DNA of 64,000 nt from Klebsormidium nitens. Taxonomy: Eukaryota > Streptophyta > Klebsormidiophyceae > Klebsormidiales > Klebsormidiaceae. The translations under genes were made by a program, and so were the position numbers. The notes under the pieces are model-generated. The model did no database searches and had not been told where the DNA came from. It saw only the letters and a list, made by a program, of their open reading frames with translations. Positions 1 to 11,500 of this stretch are shown here, piece by piece. The number at the start of each line of letters is the position of its first letter. The first letter of the stretch is position 1. The DNA is taken from positions 2,388 to 66,387 of the forward strand of contig DF236951.1 of NCBI GenBank assembly GCA_000708835.1. Direction: 5' to 3'.

Positions 1-2301
1 GAGCTGCATCCAGTCACTTCCCAGACGTCCTTCCAGCAAAGCAAAGCATACTTCTGACTGCAGAGTAGAGCGTCCTGGTCATGCAAGAGACATACTTATC
101 TCGTAGCTCTACATACTAACACTAGTCGACATATCCAATAATAACTATTATCGAACATTAATTCGACCAATCAATACTGTGCCACGTGTCGCTTAGCGAG
201 ATAGTGGACTTAACCTATGTGAGTTTGAGCGGTTAGACTTAACCATAGCCCAAACGTCACACTACCGCGCGAATTCGACTTTACGACTCTGCGTGCGGCA
301 ATTTTTCCGGTTGCGTTGTGACCCAAGGCTTTCTACACCACCGAGCTAATGTGCCCCCTCTCACCAGTAAGGAGCACGCCACGTTCCGCATCGAGCAATA
401 GGCTTGGACGTGGCCCTTCTTACCATAAGCGTAGGCCCGTCTCGTGTCGGGGACGTCCCTGAGCCCCCTCGGGTGATTAACGGCTTAGGCTTGGCCCCCT
501 TAAGGTTGGCAACGGTTACTCCATACCAGTCCCGCTTGGCGAGTAACAAACGCCTTTTTCACAGCCTCAATCATCTTCGAGCCTCCCCGGAATTCTATCT
601 CTACTTCCAAGCTCTTCGATTTTGCTTCTTTCGCATGCGCATCGGTCGTAACAATGTCACTGTCCGTGTCAATGGCATGGACCGCCAACTTTACTTTGGA
701 AATGCATTTTGACACGCCGCCCCCAAATCCATCTTGATTTCGCCGAACTCTCCCACGTACTTCGTGAATGCTCTTTTCCAGCATCAACGTCAAGCCTCGG
801 TGTCAACCTCTTCTCAAATTGAACCACTCAAGTTGCGTTGCTCGTCTTCTCACACTCCTCAAGGACTCAAGTTCCGTGCCTTGACGGTCGTGTGCGCCCC
901 GGCAAACAACTTCGCATATGCATCATTTCCCGTGTGCACTGACCATCAAGGATCTAGTTGCTCAATGTTTTCCGGCCTGGGCCGCGGAATCAGGACTCCC
1001 TCTCGCCACGTGGAGGCTCTTTTACACTAACGGGCCTTAACTTCTCCTTCAACCTGTCGACCAATTACCCCTTCCGAAAATCGAGATGCGCGGCGTGAGC
1101 TTATCCAACCCCGCCATTTTCTTCACGATAATGGTCTTCTAATCGCACCCGCGCTCTTCTTCTCTCCTCACACTAACCGCGTCAGCCTTCCTTTCTTGAG
1201 GTAGCATCGTGTGGGCCCATAACCTTTGAAATCATCAATCATGCTTTTCACAAGCCCGGTAGGTTCTAACCACCCTTACATGAAGAAGGGTTGTATATAG
1301 CTAGGTACAAAAAGAAACTAGGTACGTTGCTTGAATCCGTCTGCAGCCGCATTTGGATCGTTTGAAGCTCGCCTCATGCTAGTGAGCAGGATATAACCAA
1401 TTGCCATCGTTGAGGATGGGTGGAAGGGCAGCTCGGCACCGCAGCCTCAGACACTGTATATTTGATTGCGAGCGGGACGGCCCATGAACTTCCCCGTGCA
1501 ATGCCCGGTGGAGGACTAGTAGAACGAAGACTCGCTTGAATTTGGTGAAAGTCGACATATTGAAGTTGCAAAAAATGGTTGATTTGGGCTCAATTTGGGA
1601 ATGAACGGGTGGGGGAATGGGCACCCCAACCCCGGTCTCTATCATGGCTTCCCTATACACGCGTACGCTGGCCGGAGGGCGGGAAGCTTCCCTGAGCCGA
1701 CATCTCCGAACAGCCGGAATAAGGAGCTGTATGCTTAGTTGGGCAAATTTTGTCGTCCAACCAAATGTGATCGGACTCCGGCGCGCAGATGTGACTTGTT
1801 CAAGTAATACTCGGGCAAAGTTTTTGCCAGGCTGAATTCGGTGAGTGAAAAGAATTCATGGTTTGCAACCCCCCAACGACTATGTAGAAAAGGGGCATTG
1901 AAATCCATTAGTAACACCGGATATGAATTTGCTGCAATCCCACTATATTTTTGTACACCATATCCTTATCCCCATAGCTGCAGATTGAAAGCTATTGCAT
2001 GTACGACACGACACTTGCAACGACCAGGGCAACGTACCGTAGCTTTTGTTTCCAGGAGCTGATGACGTCACCGCACATGAGATTCAAATGCAAAGCTCGC
2101 CCCATACAGAATCAGGGGCGAGCTGAAAAATTCGACATTCAAGGGCCTTCATCTTGGCTTTCATTACTAATAATTCGTAAATGATTCTGGTGGGATCTTG
2201 TGAATCTGGTGCAATTGCATGCAAGCTCGGTTTCTGCTTAGAACTCCGTCCAGCAAAATGCATGACAATTGGAAAGACAACGTAAATCTTCAACGCTTGC
2301 T
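1..2301. other. Intergenic region without a recognised gene
   Basis: I find no domain or splice-consistent gene here. Short open frames on the minus strand between about 361 and 793 have a coding-like look (acid/base-rich, few stops) but match nothing I know and are broken into different frames, so they may be a decayed insertion. Around 1300-1325 there are two copies of a CTAGGTAC-type word like those found upstream of genes elsewhere in the window. The 3' untranslated region of the syntaxin gene should lie just below 2302. Confidence 0.4.
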
Positions 2302-4713
2302 CTAGAAGAATAAATGTTTCAAAACAAGCACCACCAGCATGAACAAAACCATTAGTATGAGGATCATTACGCATAACACCATCCGTCCAGCTTTCTGCGT
2401 CTTCTCAGCCTGCACACTCACATACGCAAAGGAATTAGCACGTCTAAGTTCACCATATGAGCACATATTGCAAACAGCTGAGAGCAAGGATATAGACTGA
2501 GCACAAGTGAGCACAAACAACCGATACGAGAAGAGAAGAGACCACAAGAACCCAAGGCTTACCAACGTATTGTGAAAAACTTTTGACAGGCACGGCGGAA
2601 ACTTGGATGTCAAGCAACGACGAATGTCCAGGCCGGGAAAGTACAATGATCGAAGAGTACCTTTTCGAGCTCCTTGACTCCAGCGTTGATAGATGTGGCC
2701 ACTTGCTCGATGTTGTAATCTATACGGTCCACTATTGTTCCCTGCAGTCGAGAACACAATGAAGCTGATTCAAGCAGAAAGATTTCGAAGCGCATCTCCC
2801 AAAATCATGAGAGAGTTGCGATGAAGACATTGTGATGGAAGTGGTCGTGTCCAATTCGCATGTGGAAGCGTGTATTCGAAAAGCCATCAACGATCCAAAC
2901 CGGAATACAAACCCATCATGCGCAAAACGTACTGCTTTCAATAGTGCTCCAAAAGACTCACCTGATCGATCACAAGCGTGGATAAGTCTCGCATAATCTG
3001 GGCAAGCTCATTCACGGACTCCAAAATCTGGACAGGCAGACCAAAGGTCAGTACCCAATAGTCACTGATAGCTTCCATGAAATGCTCTTTATTTCATCTA
3101 AAATTCATGTCCTCGAATCTTATCATCAATGGTTGATGGTCAATCCTAGAAGCTGCCTTCTTCTCGACAAGAAGGCAACCACCCAAACGAGCCACCCAAA
3201 CGAGAGATTTAACATTCGTGGCCAGCACAATCCACCCGGGCTCCACCACGTGTGCTTAGATAAAACGACTCAAGATGAAGGATCCACATGCAACGCAGAT
3301 GAGGTCAACGTTCACTTGCAAGCATCTGAGCACGCGACACGTTTGATATTGCAGAAGATAATGCACTTTGTTCTGAATTTGCTACACCCCCAAGCTGGCT
3401 TCCTCACAAGGTCCTCCCCAGCTGGATCTTCGGAACCGCTGCGCCACAAGGCTTGCTTACCTGCTGAACTTCTTTGTCCCTCTCAGCAGCTAGCGCTTCC
3501 GAGTTCTTGATCCTCTGCAGCTGGACCTCTGTGAAGCCCTGCAAACGCAATGGGAGGGCCAGGTTGGTGCCGGACAGAGGTCACCAATGATCATCTGATC
3601 AATCCATGTAACCGACTAAACTGCAGAAAGAGGTTGTCCAGGCAGAAAGGCCTTACCGGATCATATGACTCGTCCTCATCTTCCCGAGGCCGATCTAATG
3701 CTGTTCCCAAACTTGAAGAGGCTCCCTGCATGAAATGAGTGCGCAATAGTCAATCTGCATAAATCAGTGAACATGGAAACAAACATTATGCAGGACCAAT
3801 TCAGTCAGAGAAGTGTATCCACTCCAAGTGCATCCTTTCTAAGGAAGCGTAACAAGGCTGCCACCGAGAAGAAGTGTATCACTTCTTACGTCTTGCTGCG
3901 CTTGCAGCTTTTGAAGGTATGCTTTTTGCTGCTTGCGGAAGTCCAGGGATATTGCCTGAAGGTCTGTCGCCAACGCCCTCTGCAAGGAGTAAGAGAGCCC
4001 CCGTGAATAAGGTAAATGCTGCTGAAAAGAGCACACCATGAAACTCCATACCACCTTGTGGCAACTTTGGAACTTGATCCAGGGGCCGCCACCTACACGC
4101 AGAGTTGGCGGCCGCCGTGCAAGGCTGACCTGAACGTTCTTTCTGATGCTTGCATCTTGGCCCTTGGCGCCCTTCTCAGCCTCCAACCTTCGCAGCTTCT
4201 GTTCGCACTTTTTGAAGCCCCGTGTGACCTCCTGGGTGACAATCTCGATAGTTTGGTCAGTGCCTCCGCTGTCATCAAAGGTGGGCATGAGGGCTCGAGA
4301 GTGTATCTTGCTGAGCTCAGCCATCTTGAGCCTCAGCTTCCCAATCTCCGTGGCCACCTCCTCGCTGACATCCACCCAGGCAGGGGGGAGCGCATGCCCT
4401 ACAGAGCCCCTGCACAGACAAGCACATACAATCAGGTCTGCCCGCCAACGAAAAGAGGGAGATCAGCCAAAAACATGTTTGGGCTACAATGGATGGGTGA
4501 AAGAACACGCAAGCAAAGCCAGAAGTTGGTTGGAGGATGCTCCGCGCCCCACCTGCTTCCGTCAGCATCCGTTGTACTGATCGTGTCATAGCCACTGCGG
4601 CCCTTACTTGCAGTCAGCGAAGACATCTCAATTGTTGCTGAGAATGCCGGCTTGCTCTGACGAACTGCCTCCCGGTACTTCAAAAAAGCCACTGTGCGAT
4701 TGCGAGTCGCCAT
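2302..4713 (-). CDS. Golgi/TGN Qa-SNARE, syntaxin-16 / Tlg2 / SYP4 class
   Basis: Qa-SNARE that drives vesicle fusion at the trans-Golgi network and endosome. Eight exons keep phase and give 310 residues: 4713-4553, 4409-4130, 3979-3890, 3725-3657, 3538-3461, 3027-2962, 2741-2661, 2409-2302. The N-terminus (MATRNRTVAFLKYR) is basic and typical of SYP4. Residues about 55-175 form the Habc helices. The SNARE helix begins near GFTEVQLQRI and runs through VDRIDYNIEQV, carrying the Q-SNARE glutamine and the class signature GTIVDRIDYNI. It is followed by AEKTQKAGR and a hydrophobic tail anchor of about 22 residues ending in KHLFF. Length fits plant SYP41/42/43 (about 320). The start codon is the first ATG before the conserved N-terminus. 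The gene is head-to-head with APR. Family assignment is firm; the exact paralog name is not. Confidence 0.93.
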
Positions 4714-5195
4714 CTTCGAGCGAAATCAAAAAATTGCACTTGCACCTAGACAATGTCTTCCAATTGCTGCGTCGAATCTGCGGTCATCTAGCTTCTGCAA
4801 GCGCCTCTACAATGCTTCAAAGCGCAGCTGGCGAAGTGTTCTTCCGAAAGTGTTCCGAAGCCTCATGTCAGCTCAGCCTCGGAGTGTGGTTGGTACAGAT
4901 CTAAGATAGTATTACGGTATAGGGGGCGCAGACCAAACTGCCTGCAAATTGTTTTTAGGGTTCGGCTCTAGGTACCTACTACTACTAGGTACCTGGTATC
5001 CAACAGGTCTGAGGTACCGTTAAAGCTGGTGCCAGACGGTACTAGGTAATTGCACAGTGCTGATCCGAATCGTGCTCCCACCTGGCCAGGGAGGCTGATT
5101 CAAGTGATTGCCAGTCCCTAGACTCTTCAACTGGGTTCCTGGCTCCTGCTCGCGGTGGCGGCCTCAAGCGGCCAGTGCCTCTCATCAACCCTGTC
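4714..5195. promoter_or_regulatory. Divergent 5' region between SYP4 (-) and APR (+)
   Basis: These 482 bp separate two start codons that point away from each other, so both promoters and 5' leaders must lie here. The stretch at 4970-5050 is dense in KpnI-like palindromes and related words: GGTACC at three places, CTAGGTA, ACGGTA, and a TACTACTACTAGG run. No TATA box is convincing. That the words are regulatory is inference. Confidence 0.45.
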
Positions 5196-8100
5196 ATGGC
5201 TCTGAGCACCCTTGCCCCTCAACTGGGGAGTGCGTCGTGGGCGGCGACCACTGGTCATCGTCCACACGGGGCCAGTTCAAGGGAGGCGTGTGTTGCAGGG
5301 ACTCGTCTGGCCCTACACGGAGCACCAGGTAAGTGGACGACCGCCGTTTTCCTGTGAGGCAGTGGTGGGTGAGCCTTGAGCTGCTGGATCATGCTGTCGC
5401 CACGCTGTGTGCTGGCCAGTCCCGACCTGCCTGCCCGCTGTGGCTCATCTGTCAGCCTGCCTGCCTCGCTCACTGCAGAGGCCCCCACCGCTGCTGCTGC
5501 GGTCTCTGCCTTCTGGGGGCACCAGCTGCGGCGGCTGCCTGGCGCGGCTATCCGCAGCCAGCGGACAGCATGCTCAAGGATCAGAGCGGTCTCAGGTGCG
5601 CACTGGCCTGGACTGACGAGCCTCCACCTTAGTGCGATGCTTACCCTTCGGTCATCCTAGCGACCTGGCGCCACCTCGCCTCTTGCCTGCCGCTGCCTCT
5701 GAAGCTCGTATTTTGGTCTGACTTCCGATGAGGCCTGCGCCGTGGTCCGCTGTTCCCCACCTCGTTGATTGTGGCAACGGTGTGCAGTGGTGGAGGCTCC
5801 CCCGTCCGCAGGGGAGGTGGTGGACTACGCTGCTCTGGCCAAGGATCTGGCGGCGTCGTCCCCGCTGGAGATCATGGACACTGCGCTGGACCTGTTTGGC
5901 AAAAACATTGGCATTGCCTTCAGGTGGGCCTAACTTACACGCACCTCAGATTTACACGGACGTTCTGCCGCTGCTTGTGGCTGCCTGCTTTGAGGCAGCA
6001 TTGCCGACTGGAACCTGGGAGGCGTGTCCGCTAGCTGCGTGTCCGGTCCTCGCTGCTTGCCCTTCTGCAACTGGGCCCGCAAGCGGCCCTGCGCCTGTAC
6101 TGTACACCACATGTCCGCCTCTGCCAGGCCGCTTCCTGCGCATTTACTGCTGGGTCTGATTGCAGTGGGGCTGAGGATGTGGCCCTCATTGAGTACGCGC
6201 GGCTCACGGGACGGCCCTTTCGGGTGTTCAGCCTGGATACCGGCCGCTTGAACGCAGAGACGTACCGCTACTTTGCTCAGGTGGGCAGCGCTGGCCAGCC
6301 GCTGCAAGTGCTGGGTGCTGCATCAGGAGCGTGCTTAGGGCCCCCATGCGCATGTTTCTGCACCAGATCTGTCTGGCACCCCTCTCTCCGCTGCTCGTGT
6401 CCAGCCCCTGGTGCTCTGTGCGTCGCTGCCCGCCCTGCTGAGTCGTGCTGGCGGTGCGGCGCTCAGGTGGAGGCGCACTACGGCATCCGCATCGAGTACT
6501 GCTTCCCGGAGGCCAAGGAGGTGGAGGACCTGGTGCGCACCAAGGGCATGTTCAGCTTCTACGAAGACGGCCACCAGGAGTGCTGCGCCGTCCGCAAGGT
6601 AACGCCCCGCGGCAGGCACCCCCCCGCCCCTCCGACGGAAGCTGCTCCAAGCAGGTGCCTCTCCGCCGGCGCTTGAGCCCAGCTTTGTCACATGTGCTGC
6701 TGGTGTGTGTATTGCCAGCTCCTCTGTGCTCAGGCGGGCAGCCACCCTGCGTGGGTCCCGTCGTGAGCAAGTCCCCGGTGCGCGCGTGCAGGTGCGGCCG
6801 CTGCGTAAGCAGCTGCGGACGCTGGACGCGTGGATCACGGGGCAGCGCAAGGACCAGAGCCCCGGGACGCGAGCCGCTGTGCCGGTGGTGCAGGTGGACC
6901 CCGCGTTTGAGGGCCTCTCTGGGGGGCCCGGCAGCCTGGTCAAGTTCAACCCGCTGGCCAACGTCAAGGGCACCGATGTGTGGGGCTTCCTGCGCCTGCT
7001 CAATGTGCCCGTCAACGAGCTGCACTCCAAGGTGGGGGGCCCCAGCAGTAGCACAAAGGCCGGGCATGGCAGCTTTGTTGCGGCACTGATGGGCCCCACT
7101 GAGCGTACAGTGCCCGCCGCCCGCTTGTCAGTGCAAAGCCAGCCTAGGTACGCCGACTGCAGCGGTTGCCTTACCTGCGGTCCCTTTCTCTTGTTTCACG
7201 TGCATCTTCATGTTTTGGGGGTGATGATCCTCATGTCGCTCTTCATACAAACCTGGCGTTGCCGGTTGGCTGATGCGGTTCGTGCGTGCAGGGCTTTGTG
7301 TCCATTGGGTGTGAGCCGTGCACGCGGTCGGTGCTCCCTGGGCAGCATGAGCGGGAGGGCCGCTGGTGGTGGGAGGATGCCACCATGAAGGAGTGCGGCC
7401 TGCACAAAGTGAGCCCCCACACCGGCGCCTCTCCGGCACCTGCCGCAGCCCGCGCTGGCTGCGCGGAGGACACTCAGTGCGGCGCTGCTTCAGCTCGAGG
7501 CTCTCCCTCGCTGCGTTTTGGCTCCTCTTATTGCACTCTGGGGGCCCCACCAGGGCTCCTGACAGAACCGATGGAAGGAGAACGTGGCCTGCAGTTTGCA
7601 GTCCCAACCCCCCACACCGCTTTGATACCCAATCAACTTTCAAGGTAGCGCGCGACCGGTAATGTCGACTTTGACTTGACGGCGGTCGGACCGTTTTGCT
7701 GCGGACAGTGAAAGTCAAGCCGAAAGGCTCTGTGCTAGGTCGCAGTACACGGCATGTGCAATCCGTCGGCGGTGACGTCAACAGATCACGTTCGCTCGCG
7801 CACAGAGTACCACACGGGTGTCGGGGCTTGGAACTGCAAAGTGCAGTCCGCATTCTCCCTCCATCCGTTCTGACACCTTGGTGTGGGATTGTCGTTCTTG
7901 GCCGGGCTGCATGCTTGCCTCGTCCTTGTGGGGCCTCCACCTCGTGCTGCTCGTTCCATTCCCGCAGGGCAACATTGCCGTGGCCGCCCCTCAGTCGGCT
8001 GCTCCCCTCACCACCGGCAATGGCGCGGCCGCCGCCAACGGCGCTGCGCCGGGGGCGGAGGTGGCGGCTGGGACGGAGGGGGATGCCAGCACGGAGGCGA

Positions 8101-8973
8101 GCACTGCCGTGACGAGTGCGCCGTCGGAGCACGCGGACCTGTACGCCGACACGGACGCGGTGGCGTCGCTGAGCAAAGAGGACGTGGAGCAGCTGCTGCG
8201 CAGCACGGGCCAGGACGCCACGCTGCTGGTGCTCTACGCGCCCTGGTGCCGCTTCTGCCAGGTACGCCACTGTCCGAGGGACACAGCGGCTGGGAAGAGG
8301 AAGGATCACAGCGTGCATTTGTCTGCAGTGGCGTGCTCAAGGGGTCGTTTGCTGTGCAGCCTTCTGAGCACTTGTCTTGTTCCAAGGACAAGTGAACGGC
8401 AGCTCAGCAGGATGACAGAGCAGCCTCGGCATGGGCCAGGAGTCACCTTCGAGGACGGCGGGCCCAGCCCAATCCGTGACAGCCACGCGCAGCGGTGTGC
8501 CGACTTGCTCGTGTGCGAGGGCTCTGACGGGCGTGCTGTGCTGCGCTGGTGCAGGCCATGGAGGAGAGCTACGTCCAGCTGGGCGAGCAGCTGCGGGGCA
8601 CCAACGTGCGGGTGAGCGCCGCGGCCCCGCTCTGAGGGCCTTCTGCTGCAGCACCGCGGACAGCCGGCGGCCCTCAGCTCGTGCCTGCTGCCTCTGCGAT
8701 TGTGCTTCTCCGATGGCCGCTCACTGTCCCGCCTGCTGTGTGCTGTCCTGGCAGGTTGCCTCCTTCCGGGCCGATGGGCCCGAGCGCGCCTTTGCGCAGA
8801 AGGAGTTTGGCCTCAAGAGCTTCCCCACCATCGTGCTCTTCCCGCGGCGAGCGCAAGGCAGCCGTAGCCGCGCCTTTGTTACCTACCCCTCGGAACGGCG
8901 GGATCCGGCCAGCCTCCTCGCCTTTGTGAGTGCCATTGCGGGGCCAGTGGGAGAAACCTGGAGCGGGCCTTAG
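5196..8973 (+). CDS. APR: Plastid APS reductase with C-terminal thioredoxin-like domain
   Basis: Reduces adenosine 5'-phosphosulfate to sulfite with glutathione in the plastid, the first committed step of cysteine synthesis. Ten exons keep phase and give 519 residues: 5196-5328, 5479-5595, 5788-5923, 6166-6280, 6467-6598, 6792-7031, 7292-7408, 7968-8261, 8555-8611, 8755-8973. Residues 1 to about 83 are an Ala/Arg/Ser-rich transit peptide split over two exons. The reductase domain follows, with SLDTGRL, the Fe-S cysteines CC at 206-207 and GCEPC at 298/301, and the catalytic ECGLH at 326. An Ala/Gly/Thr-rich linker (about 331-395) leads to the thioredoxin-like domain with WCRFC at 424/427. The APR family has CPFC or CPYC there, so arginine replaces proline. 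Intron 7 carries a foldback element. This is the plant-type fusion, not a bacterial PAPS reductase. Confidence 0.95.
7558..7877. mobile_element. Foldback (terminal inverted repeat) element in APR intron 7
   Basis: The arms 7561-7617 and 7818-7874 are inverted copies, matching at about 47 of 57 positions by eye, with about 200 bp between them. The core contains a smaller imperfect inverted pair around CTTTGACTTG / AAAGTCAAG. There is no transposase frame. Size and structure fit a MITE or a similar non-autonomous foldback element. It lies wholly between the splice sites at 7409 and 7967, so it should not alter the protein. Target-site duplication is not clear. Confidence 0.6.
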
Positions 8974-9916
8974 GGGACGGGTTTTGGTCGATCATTCATG
9001 TGTCCAAGAAGCGTCCTTGTTTTGAGAGATGCGCATTCGTCCTTACAAGGATATGAGGAGGTGCCTTTAAGCATCAATAGCAGCCAGAGGACAAAGAGTT
9101 CTTTAGTACGGTTACATGTAGGCCGCCCACAGTCTGGGTCTGTATGCTTTTGCCGACTTCGTCTACATTGGTTAATTGATAGTACTTATGTCAACGCATC
9201 TTTGTTCGTTGCTCAAGGGTTCTTGTGCACGAGGTGAGCTAGCCATGGCTACATGCTAAGGACCACTTTCTCTCTTTGGGCATATCAAGATAGAGGCGAC
9301 GTGCTTGACGTTATTTGACATAGTCGGACAGAGCTTCAGCAAGCATTTTCACCGTGCAGCAGCTGGGTGGCCATTCATTGTGATGCATGCACTAGCTCGA
9401 GCTGGAATGAGCCGGAGGTCGGATGTAGGTCGTTTCTTCCGGAATTCGGGATCCGACAATCGGTCGACGGGCCCGCAGGCTTATCAGAGTATCACATACT
9501 TCATGTAGCATCAATGACTCAAGTGGCTTGCAACAGCCTGACATGGGAGGCTAAAAAGTGCTTGATGAGGTGGTGGAATTCGAGACATGCAAGCTACACT
9601 GCTCAAGTCACTCATACATCTGAACGGTTTGATCACATGCACATGATGTCATCCTTCAATCCTATCGCAAATTCCATTCGTCAACGCCCATCAACAAGTT
9701 GGCAGTAAGAAACAAAAAGTAACAGTGCGTCTGTCTACTACTTTGTGTAGCCTTATACCTTTACTCCTGTGGTGATAAACAGTTCCTAACTGGAGAATTC
9801 TGAAAGTTGTTAGGCAGTAAACATTTCTTTGGGCAGTCTACTCTGAAGTTGAGGAGGATAAAAAGACCATCTCAAAGATGAAAAGCAATGTGTTTTTATA
9901 AGAAGCTATCGTATCT
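8974..9916. other. Tail-to-tail intergenic region between APR (+) and SPIRAL1 (-)
   Basis: This holds the 3' untranslated regions of both genes. I see no conserved open frame: short frames at 9305-9708 match nothing known. No RNA gene or clear repeat was found. Confidence 0.5.
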
Positions 9917-10897
9917 TCAACCACCAAACAAGAAATTGAGCTGACTGTTGCCTCCAGGTGCGGCGACGACCCTTGTACCTGAAAAGGCATACAACCTCCA
10001 GTTACACAACTTATTATCAAACAATGCATTTCAGGAATTGGCACGACAAGTATGAATAGAGCAAGGACCCAGGCGCGAAAAGTTCTGAAATGCAAGATTG
10101 AACCAAACAATACCAAGGTTTGAGACAAAGTCAAACACTCTTGCATGGCATTGGGTCTACCAAACGGTGGGGCTTACTTGGCCTGTCGGTGAGGAAGTTG
10201 TTCACATTCTGTCCATCTGAATGGGGAAAGAGAGGAGCGGGTTAGCAGTGTTGATGTTTATGAGTTGCTGTGTCCAGCTTAATCGAGAGTATACATCTGC
10301 GGGTGCTTATACAGGGACTGCCTTCGAATTGCACGGAAGCAAGCTAAGCCTAAAGTGCCCTTTCGTTTTTGCATCTCAAGATCAGATTGCTGGCAATGTT
10401 ATAGTTGAACCACTCCAGGGAAAGTCGTCTAGGGCATCCTTCGCAGAAGCACCCGCAAGCAATTTACTCATAGGGGACCCAATTAAGAGGCGGCAATCTG
10501 CAAGCATGAGGAAATATAGGATGTCCGTCCTCTGCAAACCAAATATGGGTTCTGTAATAAAACAAATCCTTACAATGGCCAGATCCTTCAGCATCCTACC
10601 TGCCCTGTGGTAGTTGTTCACGCTCGTTTTGCTTTGGGTGTTGCCTCCGCCCAGCGTTTGCAGGGAAGCCGCATCAGGGGCCGGATATGTGTTTGCCGCA
10701 TCCTTCACACTGTCCACCGGCAGACTCTTTGAGTGCACATCGCCCACAGGAGCCTTGTCGTGAGGAGTTGGCGGGGCAACTTTGGCTCTTCCCCGTGGGT
10801 TGATACTTGTGGTCGCCGGAGCCTGCTCCGAATTGGAGTCTCCAAAAAGGTAACTCAATTGTGAAGAACCCCCGCCGGACATCTGACCCCTCCCCAT
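9917..10897 (-). CDS. SPR1: SPIRAL1-like microtubule plus-end protein
   Basis: SPIRAL1 family proteins are small plant microtubule plus-end proteins that control cortical microtubule stability and directional growth. Three exons keep phase and give 132 residues: 10897-10600, 10216-10178, 9978-9917. The three family blocks are present in order: an N-terminal MGRGQMSGGGSSQLSYLFG; a central NNYHRADGQN split across the first intron, followed by NNFLTDRPS; and a C-terminal APGGNSQLNFLFGG at the stop. The region between is low complexity, rich in Pro, Ala and Ser, as usual. The ATG at 10897 is chosen because the family motif begins at residue 1; a few upstream in-frame codons (TTG onward) are not conserved. 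The family is typical of land plants and streptophyte algae, which makes it a useful taxonomic marker here. It is divergent from the SPRING homolog. Confidence 0.93.
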
Positions 10898-11500
10898 GAC
10901 TGAACTTTTTGAGCAGAGCAATGGATCGCAGATGCTGACTTCCGTTGGGCGTCTTTGTGCAATCGCTCACCGCTTATAAGCAGAAACTTTGTATGATTCT
11001 GAAGCAAGTGACGATGGAACCTGAGGCTGAAGATGAAACTGAAACTGCAGGCTGTGGGCCTGTGGCCCTAGTACTAGTAGGGGTACTTCCATACGGCTGA
11101 CGTCCTCTGTCCTTCACTGTCACATTGATCGACACAGCGCTTCAACAGAATTCTGGTTTCCCCGCCGTCACTGCGGCCGTCGAGCTCCGGCTGCTCGTGC
11201 CAGTCTGGAGCAACTACGGTTCAAATAAGAGAGAGCTACCCCGACGGCGAGCGGCCGTCGGACCGGCGCCTTTTAGGTCGTAGTCGTGTGTCGCTACGTC
11301 GAACTTCGAGTCCGTCGTTGTCGTGCAGCTTGTCGCTAGGACAGCGCGCGGCGGCGCCCATGTGAGAAATTAGGGTTTGAAGCTAGGACATACGGTCCTG
11401 TACTACTATAGTACCAATGGCAATATCTGATATCAGAGAACTTTCGAAGTGGTGAATACCTAGTGAAGTTGACGAGGGGCTGCCAGGCGTGTTGGCAGAA
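10898..11500. promoter_or_regulatory. Divergent 5' region between SPIRAL1 (-) and SPRING (+)
   Basis: 603 bp with no supported frame. Both start codons face outward. It contains CTAGTACTAGTAGGGGTAC near 11068-11086, TACGGTCCTGTAC near 11391 and a TACTACTATAGTACC palindromic stretch at about 11400-11415, all of the GTAC-centred type seen upstream of other genes. A GC-rich stretch at 11160-11360 holds several TCG-rich words and may be the shared leader. Promoter function is inferred from position. Confidence 0.4.

Noticed and set aside
361-793. A gene on the minus strand near the left end
   Set aside because: The open frames are short, switch frame, lack splice support and match no family known to me.
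6335-7099. 254-codon minus-strand frame
   Set aside because: Shadow of APR exons 5 and 6 in GC-rich DNA.
7128-8318. 396-codon minus-strand frame across APR
   Set aside because: It crosses introns and exons of APR, has no domain, and the sense exons are fully explained.
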